Origin: WLMZ01 sp037140375
Lineage (GTDB): Bacteria > Actinomycetota > Acidimicrobiia > Acidimicrobiales > Ilumatobacteraceae
Direction: 5' to 3'
Assembly (NCBI GenBank): GCA_037140375.1
Contig: JBAXER010000029.1
Location: forward strand, 1-32,341
DNA length: 32,341 bases
Under the pieces are notes generated by a model. It saw only the letters and a program-made list of their open reading frames with translations, searched no databases and was not told the origin of the DNA. Positions 16,182 to 23,955 of the stretch are shown here, one piece after another. Within the stretch, counting starts at the first letter, position 1. Each line of letters begins with the position of its first letter. Position numbers and translations under genes: made by a program.

Positions 16182-17233
16182 GCCTGCGCGCCGATGTGCA
16201 ACTGCGCCGAGGAGCGCTCGACCTGAGCGTCGACATCGAGGTGCGGCCTGGTGAGGTGCTGGCGCTGCTTGGTCCGAACGGTGCGGGTAAGAGCACGCTG
16301 TTGCGTTGCCTCGCTGGTCTCGCCGCAGTCGACGCTGGGCGAATCACTATCGACTCGAAGGCGGTAGACGACCCAGCGGTTGCAGCGTTCGTTGAGCCCG
16401 AAGATCGCTCGGTTGGGTTCGTGTTTCAGAACTACGTGTTGTTCGAACACATGACAATTGCCGAGAACGTTGCGTTCGGGCTTCGCGCAAGCGGCACGCC
16501 GAAAGCGCAGGCACTTGCCACGGCCCATGACTGGCTCAAGCGGGTGGGTCTCGCCGAGCTAGCGGCTGCTCGTCCCGAGGCGTTGTCCGGCGGCCAAGCA
16601 CAACGTGTTGCCCTCGTGCGCGCACTGGCGACCTCGCCGCGCGTGCTCCTGCTCGACGAACCGCTCGCAGCGCTCGACGTGGGCACGCGCGCAGTCGTGC
16701 GCCGCGATCTCCGTCGGCACCTCGAGTCGTTCGAGGGGATGGCGATCCTTGTCACCCATGATCCTGTCGATGCCTATGCGCTGGCCGATCGTGTCGCCAT
16801 TCTCGATGCGGGTCGCATCGTGCAGGTCGGCACGCTCGCCGAAGTGACCGCACGTCCGCGTTCGCGTTACGTGGCCGATCTCGTCGGTGTGAACCTGGTT
16901 TCTGGCAACGTGTCCGAAGGCGTGCTTGCAACGAGCAGCGGAGCACGCGTGGTCATCGCCGATGCGCCAGGCGGGCCGTCGCTGGCGATCATCCGTCCGC
17001 ACTCGATCTCGCTTGTTCGGGATCACCCTGAGGGCTCAAGCGCACGCAACGTATGGGCTGGCACCGTCGCAGAGATCGACCGACTCGGTGAGCGTGCTCG
17101 CGTGAGCATCGACGGATTGTTGCCACTGACTGCAGAGATCACCGTGGCAGCGCTCGAGGCGATGCAACTACGATCGGGCGACGTCCTGTTTGCAACGGTG
17201 AAAGCCACCGACATCGAGGTGTATCCGGTATGA
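16178..17233 (+). CDS. modC: Molybdate ABC transporter ATP-binding protein
   Basis: A 351-residue ATPase that powers the ModAB importer. Walker A is GPNGAGKST (32-40), the signature LSGGQAQR is near 136-143, and Walker B with RVLLLDEPLAALD is near 153-165, followed by the switch His in LVTHDPVDAY. The C-terminal region from about 240 is a TOBE/MOP-like domain, where molybdate can bind and regulate transport. It starts inside the modB stop (ATGA). A 9-bp tandem repeat separates it from msrB, 69 bp later. Confidence 0.94.
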   Translation: MSLRADVQLRRGALDLSVDIEVRPGEVLALLGPNGAGKSTLLRCLAGLAAVDAGRITIDSKAVDDPAVAAFVEPEDRSVGFVFQNYVLFEHMTIAENVAFGLRASGTPKAQALATAHDWLKRVGLAELAAARPEALSGGQAQRVALVRALATSPRVLLLDEPLAALDVGTRAVVRRDLRRHLESFEGMAILVTHDPVDAYALADRVAILDAGRIVQVGTLAEVTARPRSRYVADLVGVNLVSGNVSEGVLATSSGARVVIADAPGGPSLAIIRPHSISLVRDHPEGSSARNVWAGTVAEIDRLGERARVSIDGLLPLTAEITVAALEAMQLRSGDVLFATVKATDIEVYPV

Positions 17234-17253
17234 GCCGAACAAAGAACCACACT

Positions 17254-17289
17254 GCAACTACTGCAACTACAGCAACTACAGCAACTACA
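17254..17289 (+). repeat. 9-bp tandem repeat between modC and msrB
   Basis: Four head-to-tail units GCAACTAC(T/A) at 17254, 17263, 17272 and 17281, followed by a partial fifth. They are bracketed by two similar 13-mers, AAAGAACCACACT (17241-17253) and AAGGAACCACAAT (17292-17304). The second of these carries the msrB ribosome site and reaches into its start codon. The unit is low in GC compared with its surroundings and is probably prone to slippage. Confidence 0.9.
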
Positions 17290-17302
17290 GCAAGGAACCA
17301 CA

Positions 17303-17707
17303 ATGCCTGAGATCGAACGCACCGACGCCGAATGGCGGGCAACGCTGACCCCCGATCAGTATCAGGTGCTGCGTAATGCCGGCACCGAACGGGCGTGGAC
17401 TGGCAAGTACGTAGACGAACACGCCGATGGCACCTATCGCTGCGCTGGTTGCTCTGCCGAGCTCTTCGATTCGTCCACGAAGTACGAGTCGGGCAGTGGC
17501 TGGCCGAGCTTCTACACCGCCAAGGCCGACGATGCAGTAGAGCTCATCGACGACAGCAGCCATGGCATGGTGCGCACCGAGGTTCGGTGTCGGCGTTGCG
17601 GCTCGCACCTTGGGCATCTGTTCCCCGATGGTCCGCAGCCCACCGGCCAGCGCTATTGCATGAACAGCTTGGCGCTCGACCTCGTGGCCGATGAACCCGA
17701 GGGCTGA
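17303..17707 (+). CDS. msrB: Peptide-methionine (R)-S-oxide reductase
   Basis: 134 residues, a full-length MsrB that reduces methionine-R-sulfoxide in proteins using thioredoxin. The structural zinc is held by C47, C50 (CAGC) and C96, C99 (CRRC). The active-site signature is GQRYCMNS with catalytic Cys119 (the usual form is RYCINS). GSGWPSF and SHLGHLFPDGP are family hallmarks. AAGGA lies just upstream of ATG 17303. It ends inside the start of the PadR-type gene (17-bp overlap). Its place behind modABC suggests co-transcription with molybdate uptake. Confidence 0.95.
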   Translation: MPEIERTDAEWRATLTPDQYQVLRNAGTERAWTGKYVDEHADGTYRCAGCSAELFDSSTKYESGSGWPSFYTAKADDAVELIDDSSHGMVRTEVRCRRCGSHLGHLFPDGPQPTGQRYCMNSLALDLVADEPEG

Positions 17708-18227
17708 GCACGATCTCTTGCTTGGCGAATGGGCGTGCCTCGGCATCTTGTACGCGGCCCCCACCCACGGTTTTGCCATTGCGGCTCGGCTCAAGCCCGA
17801 CGGCGATGTTGGCCGGGTCTGGTCGCTTTCGCGTGCGCTGACGTATCGATCGTTGTCGCAACTGGTTGAGCGCGGCTATGTGAGCGAGGTCGGTGAGGAG
17901 CCGGGGCTCGCTGGTGGCAACCGCACGATTCTGGCAGCAACGCGAACTGGTCGGGCACAACTCCGCAAATGGTTGAACGCTCCGGTGTCGCATCTGCGCG
18001 ACTTGCGCAGCGAGCTTCTACTCAAGATCATCATCGCCGAGCTCTGTGGCATCGACATCCGACCGATGTTGCTGCTGCAGCGCGATCACATAGAGCGCAT
18101 GGCCACTGCGCTCACAGAGTCGGCCAACGGTGCCGTGAGCGACGACGTGGTTGTTCTGTGGCGGGTCGAAGCATCGACCGCGGCGCTTCGATTTCTCGAC
18201 CGACTGCTCGTGGGTGCTGTCGACTGA
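17691..18227 (+). CDS. PadR-family transcriptional regulator
   Basis: 178 residues. The N-terminal winged helix begins LLLGEWACLGILYAAPTHGFAIAARL and has the recognition region SRALTYRSLSQLVERGYVSEV, followed by the beta wing. The C-terminal helical dimerisation domain contains LRDLRSELLLKIIIAEL. PadR proteins are usually repressors released by a small ligand. This gene starts within msrB, so it is probably co-transcribed with msrB and perhaps modABC and could be an autoregulator of that unit; no clear operator was found. It converges on the cupin gene, with 7 bp between the stops. Confidence 0.85.
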   Translation: MNPRAEHDLLLGEWACLGILYAAPTHGFAIAARLKPDGDVGRVWSLSRALTYRSLSQLVERGYVSEVGEEPGLAGGNRTILAATRTGRAQLRKWLNAPVSHLRDLRSELLLKIIIAELCGIDIRPMLLLQRDHIERMATALTESANGAVSDDVVVLWRVEASTAALRFLDRLLVGAVD

Positions 18228-18234
18228 TCGAGAG

Positions 18235-18681
18235 TTACGCCTTGGGTGCGGCCACTTGCTGGCCGTGCTTGGCAGCCAGTTCCACGAAATGCGAGCGATC
18301 GGGGCTCTCCCTCGAGGACGCGCCGTCGAAGTCGGTGTACATCCGCGATGCATTGCCCTGCGATGTCATCGACAAAAACTCGGCTCCGCCGGCGCCGAAC
18401 TTGTACCAGTGCGTTGAGCCTCCGGGAATATGCACGAAGGTGCCAGCCGACGCAACGGTTTCGATGTCGTCGATGGCGCACGTGATCTCACCGCTGATGA
18501 CATAGAACGATTCGTCCCACGGGTGTTGATGCGGGCCGGGTCCCTTGCCCTCGGCGCCAGCTTGCAGAAACACTTCGTAGCCGTTGGTCTGTGCGTCGGA
18601 TGCAAGCACGGTGATGTCGAAGCCCGCAACGTTGAGGGCGCGCGGCCGTTGATCTGGTGTGAGGACGATTGGCTCTGACAT
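18235..18681 (-). CDS. Cupin-domain protein
   Basis: 148 residues forming one small beta barrel. Cupin motif 1 is GPHQHPWDESFYVISGE, giving metal ligands H51, H53 and E57. Motif 2 is IPGGSTHWYKFG with H91. This architecture fits a metal-dependent isomerase, dioxygenase or a sugar- or acid-binding protein; the substrate is not predictable. ATG 18681 is chosen because GAGAG lies just upstream; the frame is open 22 codons further but without a ribosome site. It is divergent from the lipoprotein gene. Confidence 0.85.
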   Translation of the reverse strand: MSEPIVLTPDQRPRALNVAGFDITVLASDAQTNGYEVFLQAGAEGKGPGPHQHPWDESFYVISGEITCAIDDIETVASAGTFVHIPGGSTHWYKFGAGGAEFLSMTSQGNASRMYTDFDGASSRESPDRSHFVELAAKHGQQVAAPKA

Positions 18682-18826
18682 GGCATCTCTCATTTGTTGG
18701 GTTGTCGCATGGTACGTGCACCAAGCTTTCGGCTGCAACCGCTTCACGATCTGCGATGAGTGGTCGGTTGTCCTCGGTGCGTTAGGGTCGGGCGCACTTC
18801 AGCAGCGTTTCTCAAGGGGCCAAACA
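18682..18826. promoter_or_regulatory. Divergent promoter region, cupin / lipoprotein
   Basis: 145 bp without a gene. On the plus strand TAGGGT at 18783-18788 is a plausible -10 box, leaving a leader of about 30 nt that ends in AAGGGG before ATG 18827. The same hexamer sits at a leaderless position before GTG 26247. No clear operator was seen. Confidence 0.35.
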
Positions 18827-19333
18827 ATGACTAAGTTTTCAGTGTCTTCTTTTCCGCATCGAGCAGTGTCGGCGATCGCCGCAGTCGTGCTGGTTGGCAC
18901 GCTTGCTGGCTGCTCAAGCAGTGGCACCGTTGTCACCGTGACCCATCCTGAGGTGCCAACCCCAACGCTGATCGATCTTGGTGACACCGGATCTTCGGTG
19001 GGCGATCAGCGCATCTTCCATTTCGATGGCAAGACCGCCGATGGAGCAGTTGTGCGCACCGACTGGATTATGACCACCACCGGCGTTGACGTGACTGCCA
19101 AAGATGTGCAGGCGCGAATGATGAACGCAGCGTTCACCTTCGACACAACCGGCGACCAGTTGCTCCTTGAAGGCATGGGCCTGTACCCAGGTAAGGGAGC
19201 GACATTGAAGGTGTCATCGTCGACAATCCGCTCGATTGTTGGCGGTTCCGGCAAGTACGCAGGCGCCACGGGTTGGGTCGAGTCAGTGCATAACGCCGAC
19301 GGCAGCTGGAAGCACGTCTTCCACATCGACTGA
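18827..19333 (+). CDS. Lipoprotein with AOC-barrel-like (dirigent-like) domain
   Basis: 168 residues. The signal peptide ends in the lipobox LAGC with Cys29, so the protein is lipid-anchored on the outer face of the membrane. The mature domain resembles the allene-oxide-cyclase-barrel/dirigent-like fold: RIFHFDG, GVVRTDWIMT-type strands, then LKVSSSTIRSIVGGSGKYAGATGWVES, whose GGxGxYxGA motif is typical. Bacterial members have no settled function. Ribosome site AAGGGG precedes ATG 18827. A longer frame from 18659 runs through the promoter region and is not preferred. It converges with the MaoC-like gene. Confidence 0.75.
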   Translation: MTKFSVSSFPHRAVSAIAAVVLVGTLAGCSSSGTVVTVTHPEVPTPTLIDLGDTGSSVGDQRIFHFDGKTADGAVVRTDWIMTTTGVDVTAKDVQARMMNAAFTFDTTGDQLLLEGMGLYPGKGATLKVSSSTIRSIVGGSGKYAGATGWVESVHNADGSWKHVFHID

Positions 19334-19345
19334 TCGTGGTGATCG

Positions 19346-19373
19346 CTCTGGCATGTTCACTCTGGCATGTTCA
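19346..19373. repeat. 14-bp tandem duplication at a convergent gene junction
   Basis: CTCTGGCATGTTCA occurs twice head to tail (19346-19359 and 19360-19373), then a partial third copy ATCTGGC. The second copy contains the stop codon of the MaoC-like gene (TCA at 19371-19373 on the plus strand), so the duplication lies exactly at its 3' end. Confidence 0.9.
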
Positions 19374-20096
19374 ATCTGGCAGGGCGACAATTGCCTCGTG
19401 CTCAAGCGTTGCGACCAGCACACCTTCGACACTGATCTGAACATCGAGCACGGCACGCTCGCCGTGCGACTCGAAACGACGCACCACCACGGCGCTTACG
19501 TCGGCGATGGCGCCGGCGCGGGCAAGCGCGTGGTGCCGCACGATGCTGCGCGTATGAATCCAACTGCCGCGCGCCACTGAGGTGTGCACCACATGATTGG
19601 CGAGTGCTGGCCACACGGCTGGATGCACGATGCCGTGTTGAGCAAAGAGTGCGAAGTCGTCGCCGGCGCGTGAGCCGTAGTCGGAGCCCCATTCGCCAGC
19701 GAGCGGAATGTGCCTATCGGCCAACGCTTCGCCGGGTCGCATTGCAACTGGGTCGGCGCTGTTCCGCACGACCTGAAACACGGCGCGTGGTTGCTCGGGT
19801 TCGTTGGTGAGCGCGTGAATGGACAACTCGTTGTCGTCGACAATGGGCGCGCAACGCAGGTGATCAAGTGCAAACACCGGACGCCGAAATCGAACCTCGC
19901 CGCCACCGCTTCGAACCCAGTCGAGTCCCCACGCAGCAACCACCGGATGAGTGAGGTATGCGTATGTGGTAACTCCCGCAACGAGAGCACGTGCGAAGCC
20001 CGCGGCCTGAGCGCCTTCGTCGGTGTGGATGGGATTGCGCGCGTGTTCGGGCAGGTTCTGCGCGATCACCGACCACTCAACGGGCATGTCGCTCAA
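19371..20096 (-). CDS. MaoC-like (hotdog-fold) dehydratase
   Basis: About 241 residues. The hydratase motif N-P-I-H-T-D-E-x-A-x-x-x-G-F near the N-terminus (HARNPIHTDEGAQAAGFA) supplies the catalytic Asp and His of (R)-specific enoyl-CoA hydratases. GxxFRRPVF-type residues follow. Length suggests a double hotdog with the second half degenerate. A role in fatty-acid or sterol side-chain metabolism is likely from the family. Start choice: TTG 20096 has AAGGAG 8 nt upstream, whereas ATG 20087 is 17 nt from it. The open frame further upstream runs through the dispersed palindrome and is rejected. Confidence 0.8.
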   Translation of the reverse strand: MSDMPVEWSVIAQNLPEHARNPIHTDEGAQAAGFARALVAGVTTYAYLTHPVVAAWGLDWVRSGGGEVRFRRPVFALDHLRCAPIVDDNELSIHALTNEPEQPRAVFQVVRNSADPVAMRPGEALADRHIPLAGEWGSDYGSRAGDDFALFAQHGIVHPAVWPALANHVVHTSVARGSWIHTRSIVRHHALARAGAIADVSAVVVRRFESHGERAVLDVQISVEGVLVATLEHEAIVALPD

Positions 20097-20152
20097 AACA
20101 ATGTCTCCTTCACGAGTCGGCCGGCTGGAGTGATGTTGGCATCCCCAAGCCC

Positions 20153-20199
20153 GCATGGGCGCGATTTGGGACAGCTGTTGTCCCAAATCGCGCCCATGC
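20153..20199. repeat. Dispersed palindrome, copy 2
   Basis: Perfect 21-nt arms (20153-20173 and 20179-20199) around loop GCTGT. It lies 26 nt beyond the mgsA stop and 57 nt before the TTG start of the MaoC-like gene, so it could end the mgsA transcript. This is the only copy with fully matched arms. Confidence 0.92.
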
Positions 20200-20224
20200 A
20201 GACAAAAACGGGGGCTGATGGTGG

Positions 20225-20659
20225 TCAGTCGATGTGCGCGAAGGGCGAATACGTCTCGCCCATGAGCGGACTCGAGAGCAAGAAGTCGGCGGTCGAGCGG
20301 TTGCACGCCATCGGGGTGTTGTACACAACGGCGATGCGCAACAGCGCCTTCACGTCGACATCGTGTGGCTGGGGTTCAAGCGGATCCCAGAAGAAGATCA
20401 CGAGATCAAGCTGGCCAGTGGCGATAGCCGCGCCAATTTGCTGATCTCCGCCAAGGGGTCCGCTGAGGTAGCGGTGGATGGGCAGCCCGAGGTTGTCGGC
20501 CAGCAACTTGCCGGTGGATCCGGTGGCCGACAGGTCGTGGCGCGAAAGGGTGCCCACATTGAACGTGGCCCAGTTGAGCATGTCCTTCTTGCGGTTGTCG
20601 TGAGCAATCATCACAACGCGCTTACGGGCCTTCATCGGTTCTCGCATGGGTTGATCCAT
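20225..20659 (-). CDS. mgsA: Methylglyoxal synthase
   Basis: 144 residues, close to the usual length. It converts dihydroxyacetone phosphate to methylglyoxal and phosphate, a bypass of lower glycolysis when phosphate is short. Diagnostic motifs: VVMIAHDNRKKDML (His20, Asp21), TGSTGKLL for phosphate binding, SGPLGGDQQIGA with Asp72 as catalytic base, and FFWDPLEPQPHDVDVKALLRIA. ATG 20659 has no good ribosome site but a TACGCT box 6 nt upstream, implying a leaderless transcript of its own, although it lies only 29 nt behind the P450 stop on the same strand. Confidence 0.95.
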   Translation of the reverse strand: MDQPMREPMKARKRVVMIAHDNRKKDMLNWATFNVGTLSRHDLSATGSTGKLLADNLGLPIHRYLSGPLGGDQQIGAAIATGQLDLVIFFWDPLEPQPHDVDVKALLRIAVVYNTPMACNRSTADFLLSSPLMGETYSPFAHID

Positions 20660-20665
20660 GCCCCG

Positions 20666-20671
20666 AGCGTA
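20666..20671 (-). promoter_or_regulatory. Leaderless-type -10 box for mgsA
   Basis: TACGCT on the minus strand, 6 nt before ATG 20659, within the 29-bp gap after the P450 gene. It is the same hexamer and spacing as before the DUF6204 gene. Confidence 0.5.
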
Positions 20672-20688
20672 GGTGAGAGGCGTAACGC

Positions 20689-21867
20689 TTACGCGGGAAT
20701 GACGTTGACGGTGCAGGTGGCGAGACCGCGCATGGTGTTGTTGAGCGCCATCGAGCTCTCGACGAGATCGAAGCGTGCCACCTTTGGCAGCAACGAGTTC
20801 AGCAGCGAACGCATCTCCAGGCGAGCGAGGTGCGCTCCTGGACATACATGTCGACCATGGCCAAGGCCGAGGTGGTCGCCGGCGTTGGCGCGCTGAATGT
20901 CGAACACCGTTGGGTCGGCGAACTGACGCTCGTCGCGGTTGGCTGAGGCATAGAGCATCAGCACACGAGCGCCCGCGGGCAGCGTGATGCCATCGACGTC
21001 GACGCTTTCGGTGGTGCACCGTGAGAAGCCCTGCACGGGCGACTCGAGCCGCAACACCTCGTCGATTGCGTTGGGGATGAGTTCTGGTTGACGACGCAGC
21101 AGGTTCCACTGCTCGGGGTTTTGTGAGAACAGCCAAATCATGTTTGACGTTGCGTTGATCGTGGTGTCGAGCGACGGGCCGGTGTAGTTATGCAGTTGCA
21201 TGGCTGGCTCGCCTGGGTCCATGTCGCCGCGGTCGACTGCGTCCCACAATGCTTCGGCCCAACCGCCTGGCTTCACGGCATCGCGGGTGCACTTGGTAGA
21301 GACGAATTCGTTCATCTCGATGATGTTGCCAATCGAGTCGAGGCCACGCTGGTTGAGCGGCCCGATGGAGTTAAACACCGCAGAGGCCCACGGCAGCATG
21401 CGCTCGCGTCCGGCTTCTGGCAGACCAACGAGCTCGGACACGATGGTCACCGGCAGGTGCTGGGCGAACTCAGACACGGCGTCGAATGTGCCTTGAGCGA
21501 CGAGTCGATCGACCAGCGCAGTTGCTTCGGTTTCGATGAGCGGCCGCACGTTATCGAGGGCCTTAGTCATCAGCGGAGCACCCACAACCGAGCGAAGCTT
21601 GCTGTGGCGTTCGCCGTCGGTGCACAACATGAGTTGGTTGCTCGCCGCTGCGTTCATTGGGTCGTTCATCATCACGCCGTTGCCCGATGCGAAGACCCGC
21701 CAGTTGCGAAGTGCATCTCGGCATGCGGTGTAGCGGGGGAGCACGAACGCGTTGTGCGGTTCCATCCACACTGCCGACCCGAGCGAGCGCAGTTCTTCGT
21801 AGATCGGGTACGGATTCGACAGCGACTCGTCGGAGTAGATGTCGTAGCTAATCGTGGGCGCAGTCAT
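20689..21867 (-). CDS. Cytochrome P450 with variant haem loop
   Basis: 392 residues from ATG 21867. Motifs: ExxR as E270-VL-R273; I-helix TGPSLDTT (229-236), which keeps the Asp-Thr pair in a G-P-S-L-D-T-T form rather than AGxET; and the haem loop LGHGRHVCPG (335-344) with ligand Cys342. The normally conserved Phe seven residues before the Cys is Leu335. This Phe packs against the haem thiolate in most P450s, so redox potential may differ. It is otherwise intact and unlike the first P450 in sequence. No redox partner gene is adjacent. It is divergent from the sialidase-fold gene. The substrate is unknown. Confidence 0.92.
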   Translation of the reverse strand: MTAPTISYDIYSDESLSNPYPIYEELRSLGSAVWMEPHNAFVLPRYTACRDALRNWRVFASGNGVMMNDPMNAAASNQLMLCTDGERHSKLRSVVGAPLMTKALDNVRPLIETEATALVDRLVAQGTFDAVSEFAQHLPVTIVSELVGLPEAGRERMLPWASAVFNSIGPLNQRGLDSIGNIIEMNEFVSTKCTRDAVKPGGWAEALWDAVDRGDMDPGEPAMQLHNYTGPSLDTTINATSNMIWLFSQNPEQWNLLRRQPELIPNAIDEVLRLESPVQGFSRCTTESVDVDGITLPAGARVLMLYASANRDERQFADPTVFDIQRANAGDHLGLGHGRHVCPGAHLARLEMRSLLNSLLPKVARFDLVESSMALNNTMRGLATCTVNVIPA

Positions 21868-21945
21868 GACGTGCAAACACTTGCCGATGGAGCGTGGGTT
21901 GGCAAGACACTCCGCGTTGCCTGACTCTGGGTAATGATCGTGCGC
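21868..21945. promoter_or_regulatory. Divergent promoter region, P450 / sialidase-fold gene
   Basis: 78 bp. TAATGA at 21932-21937 lies 8 nt before ATG 21946 and would give a leaderless plus-strand mRNA. CTTGCC (21880-21885) and GGCAAG (21901-21906) form an inverted repeat with a 15-nt spacer that could be a regulator site. No clear minus-strand promoter is visible. Confidence 0.35.
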
Positions 21946-23928
21946 ATGGACAGCGACTCATCTCGTTTCGCCGACGCGCCAGCCGGGTTCGCTCCGTTCG
22001 CATCACGGGTGGACCCACGCGATGCGAAGGCTGGCAGCGTGGTGTCAGATCGCAACGGCTATTACGACAGCCAAAACATTGTGGCGGTGCACGACAAAGA
22101 ACTCGGTGCAGCCGTGTTGTCGGTGGTGTTGCATCACTCCGAAAATCGCGAGGGTGGACCAGGGCTGCAGCTGTTCGCAACGCGAAGCGTGGACAATGGG
22201 AAGACATGGTCGCCGCTGGCGCCGATTGATTCGCCCGAGCGGCAATCGCACGATGGCTATCAGTTGTTGCATCGAATGGCCGATGGCAGCGAGCGCCTCC
22301 TCGTGTTCTACGGATGGAACCACGGCTCGCAATATCCGCCGGGCGCCAACACCGACGCCAATGCCGACGATTCCCTGACCCCGCTGCGGCGCACCGATAT
22401 GCAACTCGATGAGGGCTACTGGTTTCGGGTGTCCGATGATGCCGGCCGCACGTGGGGTTCGCAGCGTTACCTCGTGCCGGTGCGACGCACGCGCATCGAT
22501 CGCGACAACCCGTGGGGCGGCGAGACGATGGGCATGTTCTTGTGCGACAAGCCGTCGGTCATCGACGGCGCTATCTACATGGCGTTCCAAAAGACGCGTG
22601 ACGGCGCCGGTGAGACCCCCGGCTCCGAGGTCTTCTTCTTGCGCAGCTCGAATCTGTTGCACGTGAGCGACCTCAACGACGCAGTGTGGGAGACGTTGCC
22701 GATCGGCGATGTTGGATTGCAGGCTCCGGGCGGCGAGCTATGCCTTGGCGAAGAGCCGCATGTGTTGGCCGTGAACGATCGGTTACCCGCACGACTTTTC
22801 TCGCTGTGGCGCGCAGAGACGGGTCGGCTCGCGGCGGCGTACTCGAACGATGCGGGACGGTCATGGGGTGATCCGTTTTGGCTTACCTACGAAGGGCTGC
22901 CACTCGGCGATGGCGGACACCACATCATCAAGAACCCGCGAGGTTCGATCACGCCGTATCGGCTGCGCGCTGCGCCCGGCGCCGATCCTGGAGTGGCTGA
23001 GTTCGTGATGCTCTTCTACAACAACGGTCGCACTGATCGACTCGGATACACCGGCCGCCGCGTCTATTGGATCACCGTGGGGCGCGGTAGCGACGATGGG
23101 GTCATCAGGTGGAGCCAGCCCGAGATTGCCCTGTATTGGGACGGCCAAGGCTTCGAGGAGCGGCCCGATTGGAACGCTGATTGGGCCATCGTTGATGGCC
23201 CCGGCTATCCCGACTGGGTTGAGTTGCCCAACGGAATGTTGGCCTATGTCGAATCAAACAAATTGGCCGTGCGCTATCACGTGGTCGAACCGCGGTTGCT
23301 GCAGTACTTGCGTGCTCAGCACCACTTGTCGCTCGTTCCCAGTGAAGGCAAAGTTGTCGACTGGTCAGGCGAAATCGATGGTGACGCTGCGCTACGAACT
23401 GCGGTGTTGCCCGATCTGCGCAGCGGCGGTGGATTCACGATCACGATGTGCTTAAGCGGCCAGCTTCGCTCGGCGCTCGACCACCGGGTGCTGTTGTCGG
23501 CCTTCTCGAATGTGACCGCTGCGTTGGGTGAGGAGCCCACAAGCCAGCGGATCACCAAGGGCTATCAGGTGTCGGTGGCTGATGATGGCGAGATCGAGTT
23601 GTTCATCACCGATGGCTTCGGCGCGCAACTTCGTCACGCCACTCGCGTGGCAGTCGCCGCGGGAATTTGGGATGGCGGTAACCACACGGTGAGCTTCATT
23701 GTTGATGGCGGCCCGAAGGTGGTCAGCGTGGTCGTTGACGAACGGCTCGATGATGGGGGAGAGCAGCCCCAGGGTTGGGCGTTTCATCCGCGTGAGCTCG
23801 GTGAAATCGGTGGTTCCGAACTGTTGGTGGCGCCCGACTTCGGCGGCGACCTCGCGCGGGTGTTGATCTATGACCGACCGTTATTGACCACCGAAGCAAT
23901 AGCGCTGTCTCGTTCCCTGCGTACCTGA
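21946..23928 (+). CDS. Sialidase-fold (BNR repeat) protein with C-terminal LamG-like domain
   Basis: 660 residues. Three Asp-box repeats of the S-x-D-x-G-x-T-W type are visible: SVDNGKTW, SDDAGRTW and SNDAGRSW. They mark a six-bladed beta propeller as in exo-sialidases (about residues 30-475). Conserved propeller residues such as those in RDNPWGGETMG and GGHHIIKNPRGS may belong to an active site. The last 180 residues look like a concanavalin-type (LamG) beta sandwich. No signal peptide is present, which is odd for a glycan hydrolase. True sialidase activity is not assured; many actinobacterial homologues are uncharacterised. ATG 21946 is preferred by its -10-like box; ATG 21934 is the alternative. 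Confidence 0.8.
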   Translation: MDSDSSRFADAPAGFAPFASRVDPRDAKAGSVVSDRNGYYDSQNIVAVHDKELGAAVLSVVLHHSENREGGPGLQLFATRSVDNGKTWSPLAPIDSPERQSHDGYQLLHRMADGSERLLVFYGWNHGSQYPPGANTDANADDSLTPLRRTDMQLDEGYWFRVSDDAGRTWGSQRYLVPVRRTRIDRDNPWGGETMGMFLCDKPSVIDGAIYMAFQKTRDGAGETPGSEVFFLRSSNLLHVSDLNDAVWETLPIGDVGLQAPGGELCLGEEPHVLAVNDRLPARLFSLWRAETGRLAAAYSNDAGRSWGDPFWLTYEGLPLGDGGHHIIKNPRGSITPYRLRAAPGADPGVAEFVMLFYNNGRTDRLGYTGRRVYWITVGRGSDDGVIRWSQPEIALYWDGQGFEERPDWNADWAIVDGPGYPDWVELPNGMLAYVESNKLAVRYHVVEPRLLQYLRAQHHLSLVPSEGKVVDWSGEIDGDAALRTAVLPDLRSGGGFTITMCLSGQLRSALDHRVLLSAFSNVTAALGEEPTSQRITKGYQVSVADDGEIELFITDGFGAQLRHATRVAVAAGIWDGGNHTVSFIVDGGPKVVSVVVDERLDDGGEQPQGWAFHPRELGEIGGSELLVAPDFGGDLARVLIYDRPLLTTEAIALSRSLRT

Positions 23929-23955
23929 GGCGCTCTCGGTCGCGGCGCCGGCAGC

